From the NCBI GenBank assembly GCA_900696645.1, contig CAADGV010000007.1, positions 248,001 through 312,000 on the forward strand: a DNA stretch of 64,000 nt. Reading direction: 5' to 3'. The first letter of the stretch is position 1; each line of letters opens with the position of its first letter. The notes below the pieces were generated by a model. It searched no databases. It was not told the origin of the DNA and was given only the letters and a program-made list of their open reading frames with translations. Position numbers and translations under genes: made by a program. Shown one piece after another: positions 36,675-45,723 of the stretch. The DNA is from an uncultured Chlorobiota bacterium (lineage in GTDB: Bacteria > Bacteroidota > Ignavibacteria > UBA10030 > UBA6906).

Positions 36675-38114
36675 ATGGCGACAATCAGTACGGTTACGAA
36701 CCAACAGATCGAGTCTCTCGTTCAGCAGTATCGGTACAGCATCAGCAACCCGATAACATTGCTGCAGAACCGTCAGACTTCGCTGAACACGCGCCTGAAC
36801 GTTCTCTCCGAACTGAAGTCGAAGATGACTGCGTTGAACAACCTTGCCAAAGGGTTGAAGGCATCGGGCACAACGTCGAAGTTCAACGCGTTCACTGTCG
36901 AGAGTTCACTCGGTTCGGTGGCTACAGGCACTGCAACCGGTACGGCCTCTGCAGGAACCCACTCGCTGCTTGTTACTCAACTGGCGAAGCAGGACAAGGC
37001 TATTTCTGCACAACTTTCGAGTTTAGCGACAACGATTGTAGGAACGGAGGGTGCCGGGCAAAAGACCATCAGCATTACTGTAAACGGCAGTTCTGTGAAT
37101 GTCGATTTTGAGTTGGATGCGGGCGACACGAACAGCGTAGTACTGAATAAACTGGCTGCGGCTGTAAATGCATCGGGTGGTGATGTGTCGGCGGGTGTTG
37201 TTTCCGATACACAGGGCACAAGCAGACTGGTTTTCACAAGCAAAAAAACCGGGTCCGACCAGGCTGTAAGTTTGGCGGATGTATCGGGGAGCGTGCTTGA
37301 CACGATAGGCCTTGGGGCCACCGTTATGGCGGACCGAACGGCTTCCACTGCAACCGGCGGCGGGTTTCTCTATTCTTCGACCGGCCTTCTTGACGCAAAG
37401 TTCAAGTTGGACGGCATCGACATCATACGCGGAACGAATTCCATTACCGATGTACTTTCCGGCGTCACTCTCGAACTGAAGGGCGTACAATCTCCCACAG
37501 ATACGCCGCTGACCTTGACTGTCAGCTCGGACAAATCATCCATCAAGTCAACCGTTCAGGACTTCATCAAGGCGTACAACGATGTTCTCAGCTTTCTCAA
37601 TGCAAAAACGTCTGTAAACCCAGAGAACAAGACGAGGGAGATTCTGGCAAGCGACCAGGTTTTCAAAGGCTTGCGAATGAACATGCGTTCGCTGATTGGT
37701 AGTCCTGTGAGCAGTGTGGCAACCGGGAATCCGTCGTTGCTGGCAGAGATCGGGATAACAGCAGCATCCGACGGAACGTTGAGCATCAGCAATGCGGCCA
37801 CGTTTGACAATGCTCTTGCGAGCAACGTCCGGAAGGTTGCCGATCTATTCAACTCGACCGACGGTGTAGCGGGACGCATGAACGCATTGCTGGAATCCTT
37901 TACTTCAACAGGCGGTCAGTTGGAAATTGCCCAGAACGGAACGAGAGACCAACTGTCAGGCATCAAGTCGGCGTTGACGCGGAACCAAACGCAAATTGAT
38001 GCAAGGGTTGCATCATTCAGGAAACAATACGAAGCATTGTACAATGCCATGACAAGAATTTCGCTGCAGTCACAGACTGTAACGAATCTGTTAAACCAAC
38101 TATACGGCTACTAA
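36675..38114 (+). CDS. fliD: Flagellar filament cap protein FliD
   Basis: A 479-residue protein of typical FliD length. The N-terminal FliD_N domain (about 5-110) has PITLLQNRQTSLNTRL. The C-terminal FliD_C domain (about 230-475) includes FKLDGIDIIRGTN, IKAYNDVLSFLNAKT and the end region RKQYEALYNAMTRI. It forms the cap that folds incoming flagellin. GAGGAG lies ahead of the ATG. Together with fliS, flaG and flgM it makes a late-gene block. Confidence 0.95.
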   Translation: MATISTVTNQQIESLVQQYRYSISNPITLLQNRQTSLNTRLNVLSELKSKMTALNNLAKGLKASGTTSKFNAFTVESSLGSVATGTATGTASAGTHSLLVTQLAKQDKAISAQLSSLATTIVGTEGAGQKTISITVNGSSVNVDFELDAGDTNSVVLNKLAAAVNASGGDVSAGVVSDTQGTSRLVFTSKKTGSDQAVSLADVSGSVLDTIGLGATVMADRTASTATGGGFLYSSTGLLDAKFKLDGIDIIRGTNSITDVLSGVTLELKGVQSPTDTPLTLTVSSDKSSIKSTVQDFIKAYNDVLSFLNAKTSVNPENKTREILASDQVFKGLRMNMRSLIGSPVSSVATGNPSLLAEIGITAASDGTLSISNAATFDNALASNVRKVADLFNSTDGVAGRMNALLESFTSTGGQLEIAQNGTRDQLSGIKSALTRNQTQIDARVASFRKQYEALYNAMTRISLQSQTVTNLLNQLYGY

Positions 38115-38133
38115 AGCCGGGAGGATGATCAAC

Positions 38134-38499
38134 ATGTCAATCTCCCCTCAAATATCAACCGCTGTTGGGACGATGCCCCCGTTGTCGACAACGATCGCAT
38201 ATGCCGGACAATCCGGTATGTACGAACCCTTGGTTCGCCGTGACCCGAAAGTCGAGGAACGACGGACAGAGGTATCAGAAAAAGAGGCCCGACAACTGGC
38301 TCAGGATCTTAATGATGCGTTGCGGCCGTTCAACACCGAATTGAGTTTCACGGTAGACAAAGACACGGAAAAGGTGGTCATCAAGATTGTGGACAGCGAA
38401 ACGCAGGAAATTGTGCGGCAGATTCCTGCAGAAGATACCCTGCGGCTGGCCTCACGCATCAAGCAGTTGTTGGGGCTTCTTGTGGACGGGAACGCATGA
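38134..38499 (+). CDS. flaG: FlaG-family flagellar protein
   Basis: A 121-residue protein. The C-terminal half, NTELSFTVDKDTEKVVIKIVDSETQEIVRQIPAED, is the FlaG domain. FlaG proteins influence filament length and often lie next to fliD and fliS. ATG 38134 is preferred over ATG 38125 because GGGAGG (38119-38124) is directly against the first but 9 bases from the second. The stop overlaps the next ATG. Confidence 0.88.
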   Translation: MSISPQISTAVGTMPPLSTTIAYAGQSGMYEPLVRRDPKVEERRTEVSEKEARQLAQDLNDALRPFNTELSFTVDKDTEKVVIKIVDSETQEIVRQIPAEDTLRLASRIKQLLGLLVDGNA

Positions 38500-38846
38500 T
38501 GGCTGAATGTCTCGAAAAACTCAGCACCGGATTCCGTGCGCTCCTGAAGGTGACTGAATCGCTTTGCGATTGTGTCGAGAATGGCGATGTCCTGATGTTA
38601 TCAGACTTGATAGAAGAGCGGGGACAGCTTCTCCGCCATCAGAATCTGTTGACTGATGAGTGGAGGAGACTCTACTCCGGGCAGAATGACGCCGAAGCGG
38701 CATTGTCTCCTTTGCACTCATTGCTTGAGTCCGTAAAACGAGAGGATGATAGGTTGGTCCGTTGTCTTGCGGACAAAAAGGCTGAACTTTCGGAGAAACT
38801 ACACCATGCACAGAATGAAAAACTATTACTTGTATATTCACGGTAG
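38496..38846 (+). CDS. FliT/FlgN-like flagellar export chaperone (tentative)
   Basis: A 116-residue, wholly helical, charged protein with a long heptad-like pattern (ESLCDCVENGDVLMLSDLIEERGQLL). It has no strong family match by eye, but size, composition and place between flaG and flgM fit a FliT- or FlgN-type chaperone for FliD or hook-associated proteins. The start overlaps the flaG stop (ATGA); a second ATG lies three bases on. Confidence 0.6.
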   Translation: MMAECLEKLSTGFRALLKVTESLCDCVENGDVLMLSDLIEERGQLLRHQNLLTDEWRRLYSGQNDAEAALSPLHSLLESVKREDDRLVRCLADKKAELSEKLHHAQNEKLLLVYSR

Positions 38847-38855
38847 GAGATTGGT

Positions 38856-39116
38856 ATGGCGATAGACAAAATAGGTTTTCGTGCTCCGGTCCCCTCCGTC
38901 ACAGAAACGGCGAAAGCAAAAGAGCGGAGACTGGGCCAATCTGAAGGTGGAGATCGGATCGAGCTTTCTAAAGAAGCGAAATCGATGTTTGCAGCCAAAC
39001 AGGCCAAGCAAACGGATGAAATCCAAGAGAAAGTCAGGAACGGCTTCTATTTCTCTCCGAAAGTTACCGAGAAGGTCGTGGATGGACTCATCCGGGATCT
39101 GAAAACTCCTCGTTGA
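38856..39116 (+). CDS. flgM: FlgM-like anti-sigma-28 factor
   Basis: An 86-residue protein. The N-terminal half is disordered-looking and charged, then RIELSKEAK and the C-terminal EIQEKVRNGFYFSPKVTEKVVDGLI match FlgM: a core R/K-x-x-I-x-x-G-x-Y-x-(V/F) followed by an amphipathic helix. FlgM holds sigma-28 inactive until it is exported through the finished hook. It fits the two sigma-28 promoters in this window. GGAGATT precedes the ATG. Confidence 0.8.
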   Translation: MAIDKIGFRAPVPSVTETAKAKERRLGQSEGGDRIELSKEAKSMFAAKQAKQTDEIQEKVRNGFYFSPKVTEKVVDGLIRDLKTPR

Positions 39117-39127
39117 TACCTCAAAAC

Positions 39128-39164
39128 AGGCACTTCCGGCCCCAGTCGGACACATGACGTGCCT
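39128..39164 (+). terminator. Stem-loop after flgM (no T-run)
   Basis: AGGCAC (39128) pairs with GTGCCT (39159-39164), with an inner TCCG/CGGA (39135-39138, 39147-39150). No T-run follows, so it may be a partial terminator or an RNA-stabilising structure at the end of the late flagellar block. Confidence 0.4.
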
Positions 39165-39254
39165 CACGCGCGGCCGTACCCACGGTTGCTTTTCGAGCCC
39201 CTTTCCGTATATTTTACGGTGTCTGTTTAGCAAAATGACTCGGGGGACGCTGTT

Positions 39255-39929
39255 GTGAAATCCACTGAAAAAATATCCGTTCTGATTGCCGACGATCATA
39301 CGATTGTCCGGCACGGGCTTGTCTCCTTGCTATCCTTGAGTGAAGAGTTTGAGATTGTCGGTGAAGCTGAGAATGGCCGCGATGCCGTAGAGCTTGCTCT
39401 GGCGAAAAATCCGAATGTTGTGCTCATGGATATCGGGATGCCGATTCTGAATGGCTTGGAGGCTACCCGCCAGATTCGAAAACTTGCTCCTCATATCAAA
39501 GTCCTTATTCTCTCAGGCTACGATAACGACGAGTATATTTTGCAGGTAATACACACAGGTGCAAACGGGTACATTCTGAAGAATAGCATGCTGGATGACT
39601 TGTACACGGCCATCCGGTCTGTACAGCGAGGGCAGGCATTTTTCAGCCCTGCGGTTTCAAAAGTAATCGTTGATAGCTATGTAACGCGGCCATCGGATCG
39701 TACCGGGCCGGCTCAAAAGTCCACTCGTCCTCTTACCTCCAGGGAACGGGAAATCCTGCAACTTATCGCCGAAGGTCATCTTCATCATCAAATTGCTGAG
39801 CGCTTGAAGATCAGCGTCCGAACGGTTGACACTCACCGCAACAACATCATGAAGAAGCTCGACTTGCACGACACTGCGAGCCTTGTGACGTACGCCATCA
39901 AAAACGGCATCCTCATCATGCAGCGGTAG
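39255..39929 (+). CDS. NarL/FixJ-type response regulator (LuxR HTH)
   Basis: A 224-residue regulator: receiver with Asp13-Asp14, phospho-acceptor Asp59 in VLMDIGMP, then a LuxR-type helix-turn-helix (about 160-220) with LTSREREILQLIAEG and SVRTVDTHRNNIMKKL. The start is GTG 39255, backed by GGGGGA (39242-39247). No cognate kinase is adjacent; the NtrB-like kinase downstream or the hybrid kinase at 47.2 kb are possible partners. Its place between flagellar late genes and flagellar regulators suggests motility control. Confidence 0.9.
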   Translation: MKSTEKISVLIADDHTIVRHGLVSLLSLSEEFEIVGEAENGRDAVELALAKNPNVVLMDIGMPILNGLEATRQIRKLAPHIKVLILSGYDNDEYILQVIHTGANGYILKNSMLDDLYTAIRSVQRGQAFFSPAVSKVIVDSYVTRPSDRTGPAQKSTRPLTSREREILQLIAEGHLHHQIAERLKISVRTVDTHRNNIMKKLDLHDTASLVTYAIKNGILIMQR

Positions 39930-39988
39930 TTCTCTCGCTGCCTGCATCCTCTTCCTCTCTTTTTCTCTGTGTTGCTCTTGCCCTAAGC

Positions 39989-40108
39989 AATCTTGGGCGC
40001 AAGATTACGTTGTGTTCTGGCGCAAGATACGCTGATTGTCGTATTGTGCACAGGTGACAACTATTGTACATTTGTTCAAAATACAATTTGCCAACACTTG
40101 TTCAATAT
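39989..40108 (+). promoter_or_regulatory. Repeat-rich leader of the NtrB-like kinase gene
   Basis: The palindrome AATCTTG-N4-CAAGATT (39989-40006) overlaps a direct repeat, GGCGCAAGAT (39996 and 40019, 23 bases apart). A second direct repeat, TTGTTCAA-A/T-AT, starts at 40072 and 40098 (26 bases apart). They lie 15 to 134 bases before ATG 40123 and look like regulator sites; no clear sigma-70 promoter was seen. Confidence 0.4.
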
Positions 40109-40122
40109 TGCGCACACGATTC

Positions 40123-41793
40123 ATGTCAACAAACGCTACCAGTCAAACGATCGACGCTGTTCATATCCTGCCAACTCCGTTTCGGGTTCTTGTTGTTGAC
40201 GATATGCCCGAGAATCTGGCTCTTCTGACCGAGGTTTTCTCGACGCAAGGGTTCACAACGTTGGGTAGTGAATCCGGGGCAGAAGCTCTTCAACTTCTCG
40301 GACAGAATGACATCCACCTCATTGTCGCGGATGCTATGATGCCATCCATGGATGGTTTCCAGTTATGCAGGGAGGTGAAGCAAAACCCCGCTTATGCCAG
40401 CATTCCTTACATCATCTACACAGGCCACTACGTTGATGTTGAAGACCAACTCTTTGCGAAAAGTATCGGAGTTGACGCCTATGTGATGAAATTTGACGGT
40501 TTGTCGACGCTGATGGAAACCGTGAACGACCTTTGCCAAAGCCGTTATGGAACGCCGTTTTCGAATAGTGATGTGGACAAACCCAATACTTCTGCAGCGC
40601 CTACTGTTGATGCACGGGAATTCCTCGAACGGCATCATGCCGTTATTGTCCGGAAACTCGAGGAGAAGATGCAAGAGCTGGAAATGTATGCGGAAACACT
40701 GGCACAAAAGAATCGCGAAATCCAATTTTCAGAGTCTCGCTACCGCAATCTATTTGAGAGGGCAGGTATCGGAATCTTCATTCTCGACAAAGAGGACGGG
40801 AAGGTATTGGATGTGAATGCCGAGGGTCTTTCTCTTCTCGGATACACAAAGGAAGAACTTGCCGCGATTGAGCCGCTCTCGTTCGTTCAGGATAGCGCAA
40901 CCGCCAAGGCGATTCTTCAATCAGGGGCGTTTCTCTCAAAAGAAACCGTTTTCAAGCGACGTGACGGTCATACGGTGGATGTCGATCTTGGGGCCGGCCC
41001 ATTCTCTGAACAGATCGACAAGCGAATTATGGTGTACGTGCTCGACATAACTGAACAGAAGAAGATGAGGCAACAACTCATTCAGTCTGAAAAGATGGCA
41101 TTTATGGGGCGCCTTGCAGCAAGCATTGCCCACGATATTCGCAATCCTCTTGCCGCAATTACACTAAATCTGCAGTATCTGGCCAAGCGCTTACCTGCTG
41201 ATTTTCCCGATCGTGGTGCGCTGAATTTTGCTATCGAAGGATCTCAGCGGATTGGGAAGATCATTGAGAACACGCTGAATCTTGCACGTATCACGCCTCC
41301 TGTGGTGAAGCCCGAGCAGATTAACAATATTGTTTCGCAGGCGCTTATGTTTCTTAAGTCGTCGATTTCGCAACGCAATATCTCGGTGGAGACTAACCTC
41401 GCATCCGATTTACCGCTGATTGATATTGAGGCGAAACAGATCGAGCAGGTCATTCTGAACATCATACAGAATGCTATTGACTGCTCTCCCGAGAAATCCA
41501 CAATTCAGATTTCAACATGTCTGATCGAAAATCTAAACTCTCACTCCGAATCGTCGCACAATGTTGCTGTTGTTATTCTTGACCGTGGCCCCGGCCTTTC
41601 ACCCGAACAGATGAAGCGTTTGTTCGAGCCTTTTGAAACAACAAAACGGGGCGGGACCGGGCTCGGCCTGGCACTCTCGAAGCAGATTATGGATAAACAT
41701 CGGGCCGAAATTCGTATTGAGCCGGCAGTTGGTGGGGGCACGATTGCCAGACTTATTTTTCCGGTTACATTAACCAAGAACGGAGATAACTGA
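40123..41793 (+). CDS. NtrB-like histidine kinase with N-terminal receiver and PAS domain
   Basis: A 556-residue soluble protein. Order: receiver (about 20-140; Asp70 in VADAMMP; KFDG replaces the usual KP, a deviation), coiled linker (about 175-205), PAS domain (about 210-320; GIFILDKEDGKVLDVN), HisKA with His337 in IAHDIRNP, HATPase with N-box NAIDCS, G1 DRGPGLS and G2 GTGLGLALS. The AHDIRNPL motif is typical of NtrB/FlrB/AtoS-type kinases that serve sigma-54 activators, and one starts 5 bases after the stop. ATG 40123 is chosen over a TTG at 40036, whose extra 29 residues look non-coding. Confidence 0.88.
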   Translation: MSTNATSQTIDAVHILPTPFRVLVVDDMPENLALLTEVFSTQGFTTLGSESGAEALQLLGQNDIHLIVADAMMPSMDGFQLCREVKQNPAYASIPYIIYTGHYVDVEDQLFAKSIGVDAYVMKFDGLSTLMETVNDLCQSRYGTPFSNSDVDKPNTSAAPTVDAREFLERHHAVIVRKLEEKMQELEMYAETLAQKNREIQFSESRYRNLFERAGIGIFILDKEDGKVLDVNAEGLSLLGYTKEELAAIEPLSFVQDSATAKAILQSGAFLSKETVFKRRDGHTVDVDLGAGPFSEQIDKRIMVYVLDITEQKKMRQQLIQSEKMAFMGRLAASIAHDIRNPLAAITLNLQYLAKRLPADFPDRGALNFAIEGSQRIGKIIENTLNLARITPPVVKPEQINNIVSQALMFLKSSISQRNISVETNLASDLPLIDIEAKQIEQVILNIIQNAIDCSPEKSTIQISTCLIENLNSHSESSHNVAVVILDRGPGLSPEQMKRLFEPFETTKRGGTGLGLALSKQIMDKHRAEIRIEPAVGGGTIARLIFPVTLTKNGDN

Positions 41794-41798
41794 ATACA

Positions 41799-43229
41799 AT
41801 GTCAAGGGGGAAAATTTTAATCGTCGACGACGAGGCAATACTTACTGAGAGCTTACAGAACATTCTGTCGTCAACGGGATATGATGTGACATCGTGTCTT
41901 CAAGGGGAGGAGTTTCTCTCCATGCTAACGTCTGTAAATCCGGATCTCATTCTACTCGACATCTTCATGGGGAAAGTGAACGGCCTTCAGTTATTGCGGA
42001 AGATGAAGGAGGAGGGCAACGACATCCCCGTTCTTATGATGACCGGACATGCCGATGTCGGCCTTGCTGTTGAGGCCATGAAGGAAGGCGCCTTGGACTT
42101 TGTGCTGAAGCCCTTCGAGCTTGCACATCTCAGCGTGCTGATAGAGAAGGCGATGGAGCAATCGCAGTTGAAGCGAAAAGTCAAGGTCTTGCAGTCAGAG
42201 CTTGAAGAGCAGCGACAGCGCAGCGGAATCATAGGAAAAAGCCCGGCACTTCACAGAGTTCTCGATACGGCAGAGAAGCTTGCACAAAGCGACAACACAA
42301 CAGTTCTGTTGGAGGGTGAGAGCGGCACCGGGAAAGAGTTGTTGGCACGTTTTATCTACCAAAAAAGCCCGCGTGCCGATAAGGCATTTATCACGGTGAA
42401 CTGCGGCGCGATTCCGAAAAACCTTGCCGAGAGTGAGTTCTTCGGGTACGAAAAGGGAGCGTTCACCGGTGCGACTGATAAAATGCGTCAGGGGAAATTC
42501 GAGCTTGCAGACGACGGAACAATCTTCCTCGATGAAATCGGCGAGCTATCATTGGACATGCAGGTGAAACTGCTTCGTGTTCTCGAAGATCGCCGGTTCT
42601 ACCGGTTAGGCGGAACACGGGAATTGAGTGTGAATGTTCGCGTCATTGCAGCATCCAACAGAGATCTTGCACGGGAGGTACAGGAGGGAAGATTCCGTGA
42701 AGATCTGTTCTATCGCTTGAATGTTGCGTCAGTCAAAGTTCCTCCGTTGCGGGAACGCATTGAGGATATCGGGGTTATCTCGTATGCCTTCCTTCAGGAA
42801 TTCAGCAAGAAATTCAGCAAGGAAACACCGAAGCTGTCCGATGATGCGCTTTCACTGTTGCAGAGTCTTCAATGGAAGGGCAACATTCGAGAACTGCGAA
42901 ACGCCATCGAGCGTGTTGTGTTGCTCACCAGCGGACCGCTGCTCACGGTTGAACATTTCGCTTTTCTGGATGACGGGCTGGCAAAAACCGTGAATGGCGG
43001 CGGGAACGGGAAGGCATATCGCCTGGAAATCCCGAGTTCGGGAGTGTCGATGGGTCAGGTGGTGAGAGATCTGATTCTAAAAACACTCGTTATCACGAAC
43101 GGCAACCAGGTTCATGCTGCAAAAATTCTCGGCCTTACGCGATCGAAACTTCGATATAGAATGGATCAATTAGGCATTCACCCTGATCAGCGAAGTTACC
43201 GGATAGAGGAGAATGAAGTTGTAGACTAA
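41799..43229 (+). CDS. Sigma-54-dependent response regulator (NtrC/FlrC-like)
   Basis: A 476-residue activator. Receiver with Asp10-Asp11, Asp54 in LLDIFMG and Lys104; AAA+ domain with Walker A GESGTGKE (173-180), the sigma-54-contacting loop GAFTGA (220-225), Walker B TIFLDE (241-246) and an arginine-finger region REDLFYRL; and a Fis-type helix-turn-helix near 425-465 (NQVHAAKILGLTRSKLRYRM). It should drive -24/-12 promoters, two good examples of which lie at 45674 and 50099. Its kinase partner is just upstream. This is the arrangement of FlrB-FlrC or FlgS-FlgR flagellar systems. Confidence 0.93.
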   Translation: MSRGKILIVDDEAILTESLQNILSSTGYDVTSCLQGEEFLSMLTSVNPDLILLDIFMGKVNGLQLLRKMKEEGNDIPVLMMTGHADVGLAVEAMKEGALDFVLKPFELAHLSVLIEKAMEQSQLKRKVKVLQSELEEQRQRSGIIGKSPALHRVLDTAEKLAQSDNTTVLLEGESGTGKELLARFIYQKSPRADKAFITVNCGAIPKNLAESEFFGYEKGAFTGATDKMRQGKFELADDGTIFLDEIGELSLDMQVKLLRVLEDRRFYRLGGTRELSVNVRVIAASNRDLAREVQEGRFREDLFYRLNVASVKVPPLRERIEDIGVISYAFLQEFSKKFSKETPKLSDDALSLLQSLQWKGNIRELRNAIERVVLLTSGPLLTVEHFAFLDDGLAKTVNGGGNGKAYRLEIPSSGVSMGQVVRDLILKTLVITNGNQVHAAKILGLTRSKLRYRMDQLGIHPDQRSYRIEENEVVD

Positions 43230-43354
43230 GCGACAGTTCGTATGCAAGGCTGATCGGATGTGGAGAATATGTGTGCGAGGGGGAGGAAGTAACCGCGGCC
43301 TCGCGCAGTTGCACAGATTCTAAATCAATCCTGCACAACGGATAGCCTGACACT

Positions 43355-43792
43355 ATGAACACAAGCGAATCAGCTATTGGACGTCAAGCCTTCGCAGCAC
43401 TGCCGTCAAACGAACAGACTGAGGTGAAGAAACTCATCCTCATTGTTGACGATGAGCCAGTCATGCAAGAGCTGGGAAGGGACATTCTCGAAGAACACGG
43501 ATATCGTGTGCTGGTGGCTTCTGACGGTCTGGAAGCTCTGGATATGTACAGACAATACGGTAGCGAAATTGATCTGGTAGTCCTTGACATGCTGATGCCG
43601 CGATTGGATGGCGGGCAAACGTATATCGAGATGAAGAAGATGAATGTCGATATCAAAGCCTTTTTCTGTACAGGATATACGCCAACCGAAGTAATCGGCC
43701 CTCTGTTGGCGGCAGAATCCTTGCGCTCTTTGCAGAAGCCTTTCCGTCCAACAGAGTTCGTAGGCATAGTCCGCGATGTACTTTCTTCGTGA
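43355..43792 (+). CDS. Single-domain response regulator
   Basis: A 145-residue receiver with an N-terminal extension of about 25 residues. Asp32-Asp33 lie in IVDDEP, the phospho-acceptor is Asp78 in VLDMLMP, and Lys lies in LQKPF near 129. There is no output domain. It is placed 125 bases after the sigma-54 activator and could act as a phosphorelay shuttle for the nearby kinases. Confidence 0.9.
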   Translation: MNTSESAIGRQAFAALPSNEQTEVKKLILIVDDEPVMQELGRDILEEHGYRVLVASDGLEALDMYRQYGSEIDLVVLDMLMPRLDGGQTYIEMKKMNVDIKAFFCTGYTPTEVIGPLLAAESLRSLQKPFRPTEFVGIVRDVLSS

Positions 43793-44119
43793 AATCGAGC
43801 CGACCACGTCGTTCTCAGGATTGAATTCCTGAGCTGTTTCGCTTTGCCCATCTCTGCCGACATGGCGAAAAAAAATCTTACTTGTAGAACTGCGTTTAAC
43901 GTTTCTTCATTTCCGTTTGTTTTTACTGCAGTCTCTTCATCAGAACCCTTTCATGAAACCCAAGAATCACAAGGAAAACTATGCGGGAATGCGCTTGGTG
44001 ATGCTTGGTATATTCTTTGAGCAATAGGAAGGTTTGAAACCGCCACCGGGCGCAGGGCAGTTACGTTTGGCGCTGTAAAGACGCGTGACCCTTCCAAACA
44101 CGAAACGTGGTGATATAGT
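43793..44119. other. Spacer of 327 bases without a recognised gene
   Basis: The inverted repeat CTCAGGA/TCCTGAG (43814-43820, 43827-43833) may be a weak terminator for the receiver gene, but it is not followed by a T-run. GGTTTGAAACC (44030-44040) is a small palindrome. No riboswitch fold or sigma-54/sigma-28 promoter was found by eye. Confidence 0.5.
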
Positions 44120-45499
44120 ATGCCGGAGCTGACAGATCAGCTTGTTATCACACTTCAAACACATATGGATCCGGTACATCGTGTGAATGCCGCCGAGCAG
44201 CTTTCCTTTGATCCCTCAATGCGTTCAACAAAGGCGCTCGTAGCGGCACTTCACGACAACAATGAATCCGTGCGTTCAGCGGCTGCGCGGTCTCTTGCAA
44301 CCATTGGTAGTAGTGATGTGGCAAGAATGGTCGCTCCACTGCTCGAACGTGAGAGTATGCGGCAATTGGCTTGTGACGTATTCAGCCAAATCGGGCATTG
44401 CGCAGTTACGCCGCTGGAGCCATATCTTTACCACCCTGATCACGAGGTGAGGAATGCCGCGATCGAGATTCTTGGCCGCATCAAACACAGAGATGCCGCA
44501 ACGGCCATTATTCCTTTGCTGTATCACGATGACCCTGATGTGGTTCTTGCGGTTGTTGAGACATTAGCAAATCAAGAACAAGAAGTCTCCGTATCGCATC
44601 TTGAGCAGGTATACGAGAAGGAGGAGTATGCCCGGCCCGCCATTGCGGAGGCACTTGGAAAAATCGGCGGTTCGGAAGCAAGCCGCGTGCTGTTCAACAG
44701 CTTTCAATCCGGAATGTCAACCGGCTCAACCGACCCGATGGTACTCTTTCGCATCATTGAGGCGCTCGCACGCATCGGCAATCCTGAGGCTATAGCGTTG
44801 CTCAGCCATCATTTGCCTGATGCTTACGGAAAAATGCGCCAAACAATTCTGGCCGCAATAATTTGGCTCTGTGACAAGTCCGGTTTGCCGCTCGATATTC
44901 CCGGTGCTACCACACACGACCTCATTGCAATTCTCAATGATACAGATGTCAGGGTCCGGCTCAACGCTGTGCAGAAGCTTTCAGATGTGGGGGATTCGGA
45001 TGTTACCAAGGCATTTTTGAGTGCCTTAGGCGGTTCAGCGTATTTAGACGCTGTTTTGTTTGGATTGTTAGAGCGACGAAAGGACACTCTGCCGGTTGTG
45101 CTGGAAATGTTGAGAACCGATCATTCTCCAATGAAGCGTGAAATGTTCATCCTCCTCAAAACCCTTGTGCTGAATCAGATATCAAATTCTTCTTCGCAAG
45201 TCTTGCAGAATGACGCAAACACCCTATTTACCAAAGCGACTGAGCAATGGCTTTGCATTGAGGATGAATCGAAGCAACTGATTCTCGAAACATTGTTTCT
45301 GCTTGACAGGCAACGGACATTCAGTTTCTTGGAGGAACTTCTCGCAATACCGGATCCATGGGTTAGAACAAAAACCATTGAGGTTCTCGGCAAGTTCAAC
45401 GATCGGGATGTTTTGGAGCTTGTGGCGCGACAGGCAAGCGATGAAGATGAAACCGTTCGCTCAACTGTCGAATGGATATTGGAAGCAAGCGCCAGATGA
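44120..45499 (+). CDS. HEAT-repeat protein
   Basis: A 459-residue soluble protein with repeated 30-residue helical pairs, e.g. ALVAALHDNNESVRSAAARSLATIG, then LEPYLYHPDHEVRNAAIEILGRI, then IIPLLYHDDPDVVLAVVETLA. These are PBS-lyase-type HEAT repeats. Such proteins are scaffolds; no enzyme motif is visible. It sits among flagellar regulators and ends 174 bases before the sigma-54 promoter at 45674. A partner cannot be read from the sequence. Confidence 0.8.
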   Translation: MPELTDQLVITLQTHMDPVHRVNAAEQLSFDPSMRSTKALVAALHDNNESVRSAAARSLATIGSSDVARMVAPLLERESMRQLACDVFSQIGHCAVTPLEPYLYHPDHEVRNAAIEILGRIKHRDAATAIIPLLYHDDPDVVLAVVETLANQEQEVSVSHLEQVYEKEEYARPAIAEALGKIGGSEASRVLFNSFQSGMSTGSTDPMVLFRIIEALARIGNPEAIALLSHHLPDAYGKMRQTILAAIIWLCDKSGLPLDIPGATTHDLIAILNDTDVRVRLNAVQKLSDVGDSDVTKAFLSALGGSAYLDAVLFGLLERRKDTLPVVLEMLRTDHSPMKREMFILLKTLVLNQISNSSSQVLQNDANTLFTKATEQWLCIEDESKQLILETLFLLDRQRTFSFLEELLAIPDPWVRTKTIEVLGKFNDRDVLELVARQASDEDETVRSTVEWILEASAR

Positions 45500-45673
45500 A
45501 CCTGACCGGCCCGCAACCCGGACCGGACATTGATTCCCATCTTAGTGGCACCGAAAGAAGCCAGGTGGCTAGTATTGTACAGCGTTTCTTCTTCTGATCC
45601 GCCCACCCGTGATATTCTCTGCACTTTCTCTGCACATCTCGCCGGTTTTCAGTTGGTTTCCTGTGTGTTGTAA

Positions 45674-45689
45674 TGGCATGTAGTTTGCC
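45674..45689 (+). promoter_or_regulatory. Sigma-54 (-24/-12) promoter
   Basis: TGGCATGTAGTTTGCC has GG and GC 12 bases apart and matches TGGCACG-N4-TTGCW at all but two positions. It lies 35 bases upstream of the 75-residue Cys/His protein gene. No CDS crosses it. Confidence 0.75.
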
Positions 45690-45723
45690 GCAACGGTTGT
45701 GAAACAACAGGTGAACTGACTAC

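Noticed and set aside
43793-44119. A riboswitch (c-di-GMP type) before the HEAT-repeat gene
   Set aside because: The conserved core bases of the GEMM family are absent.
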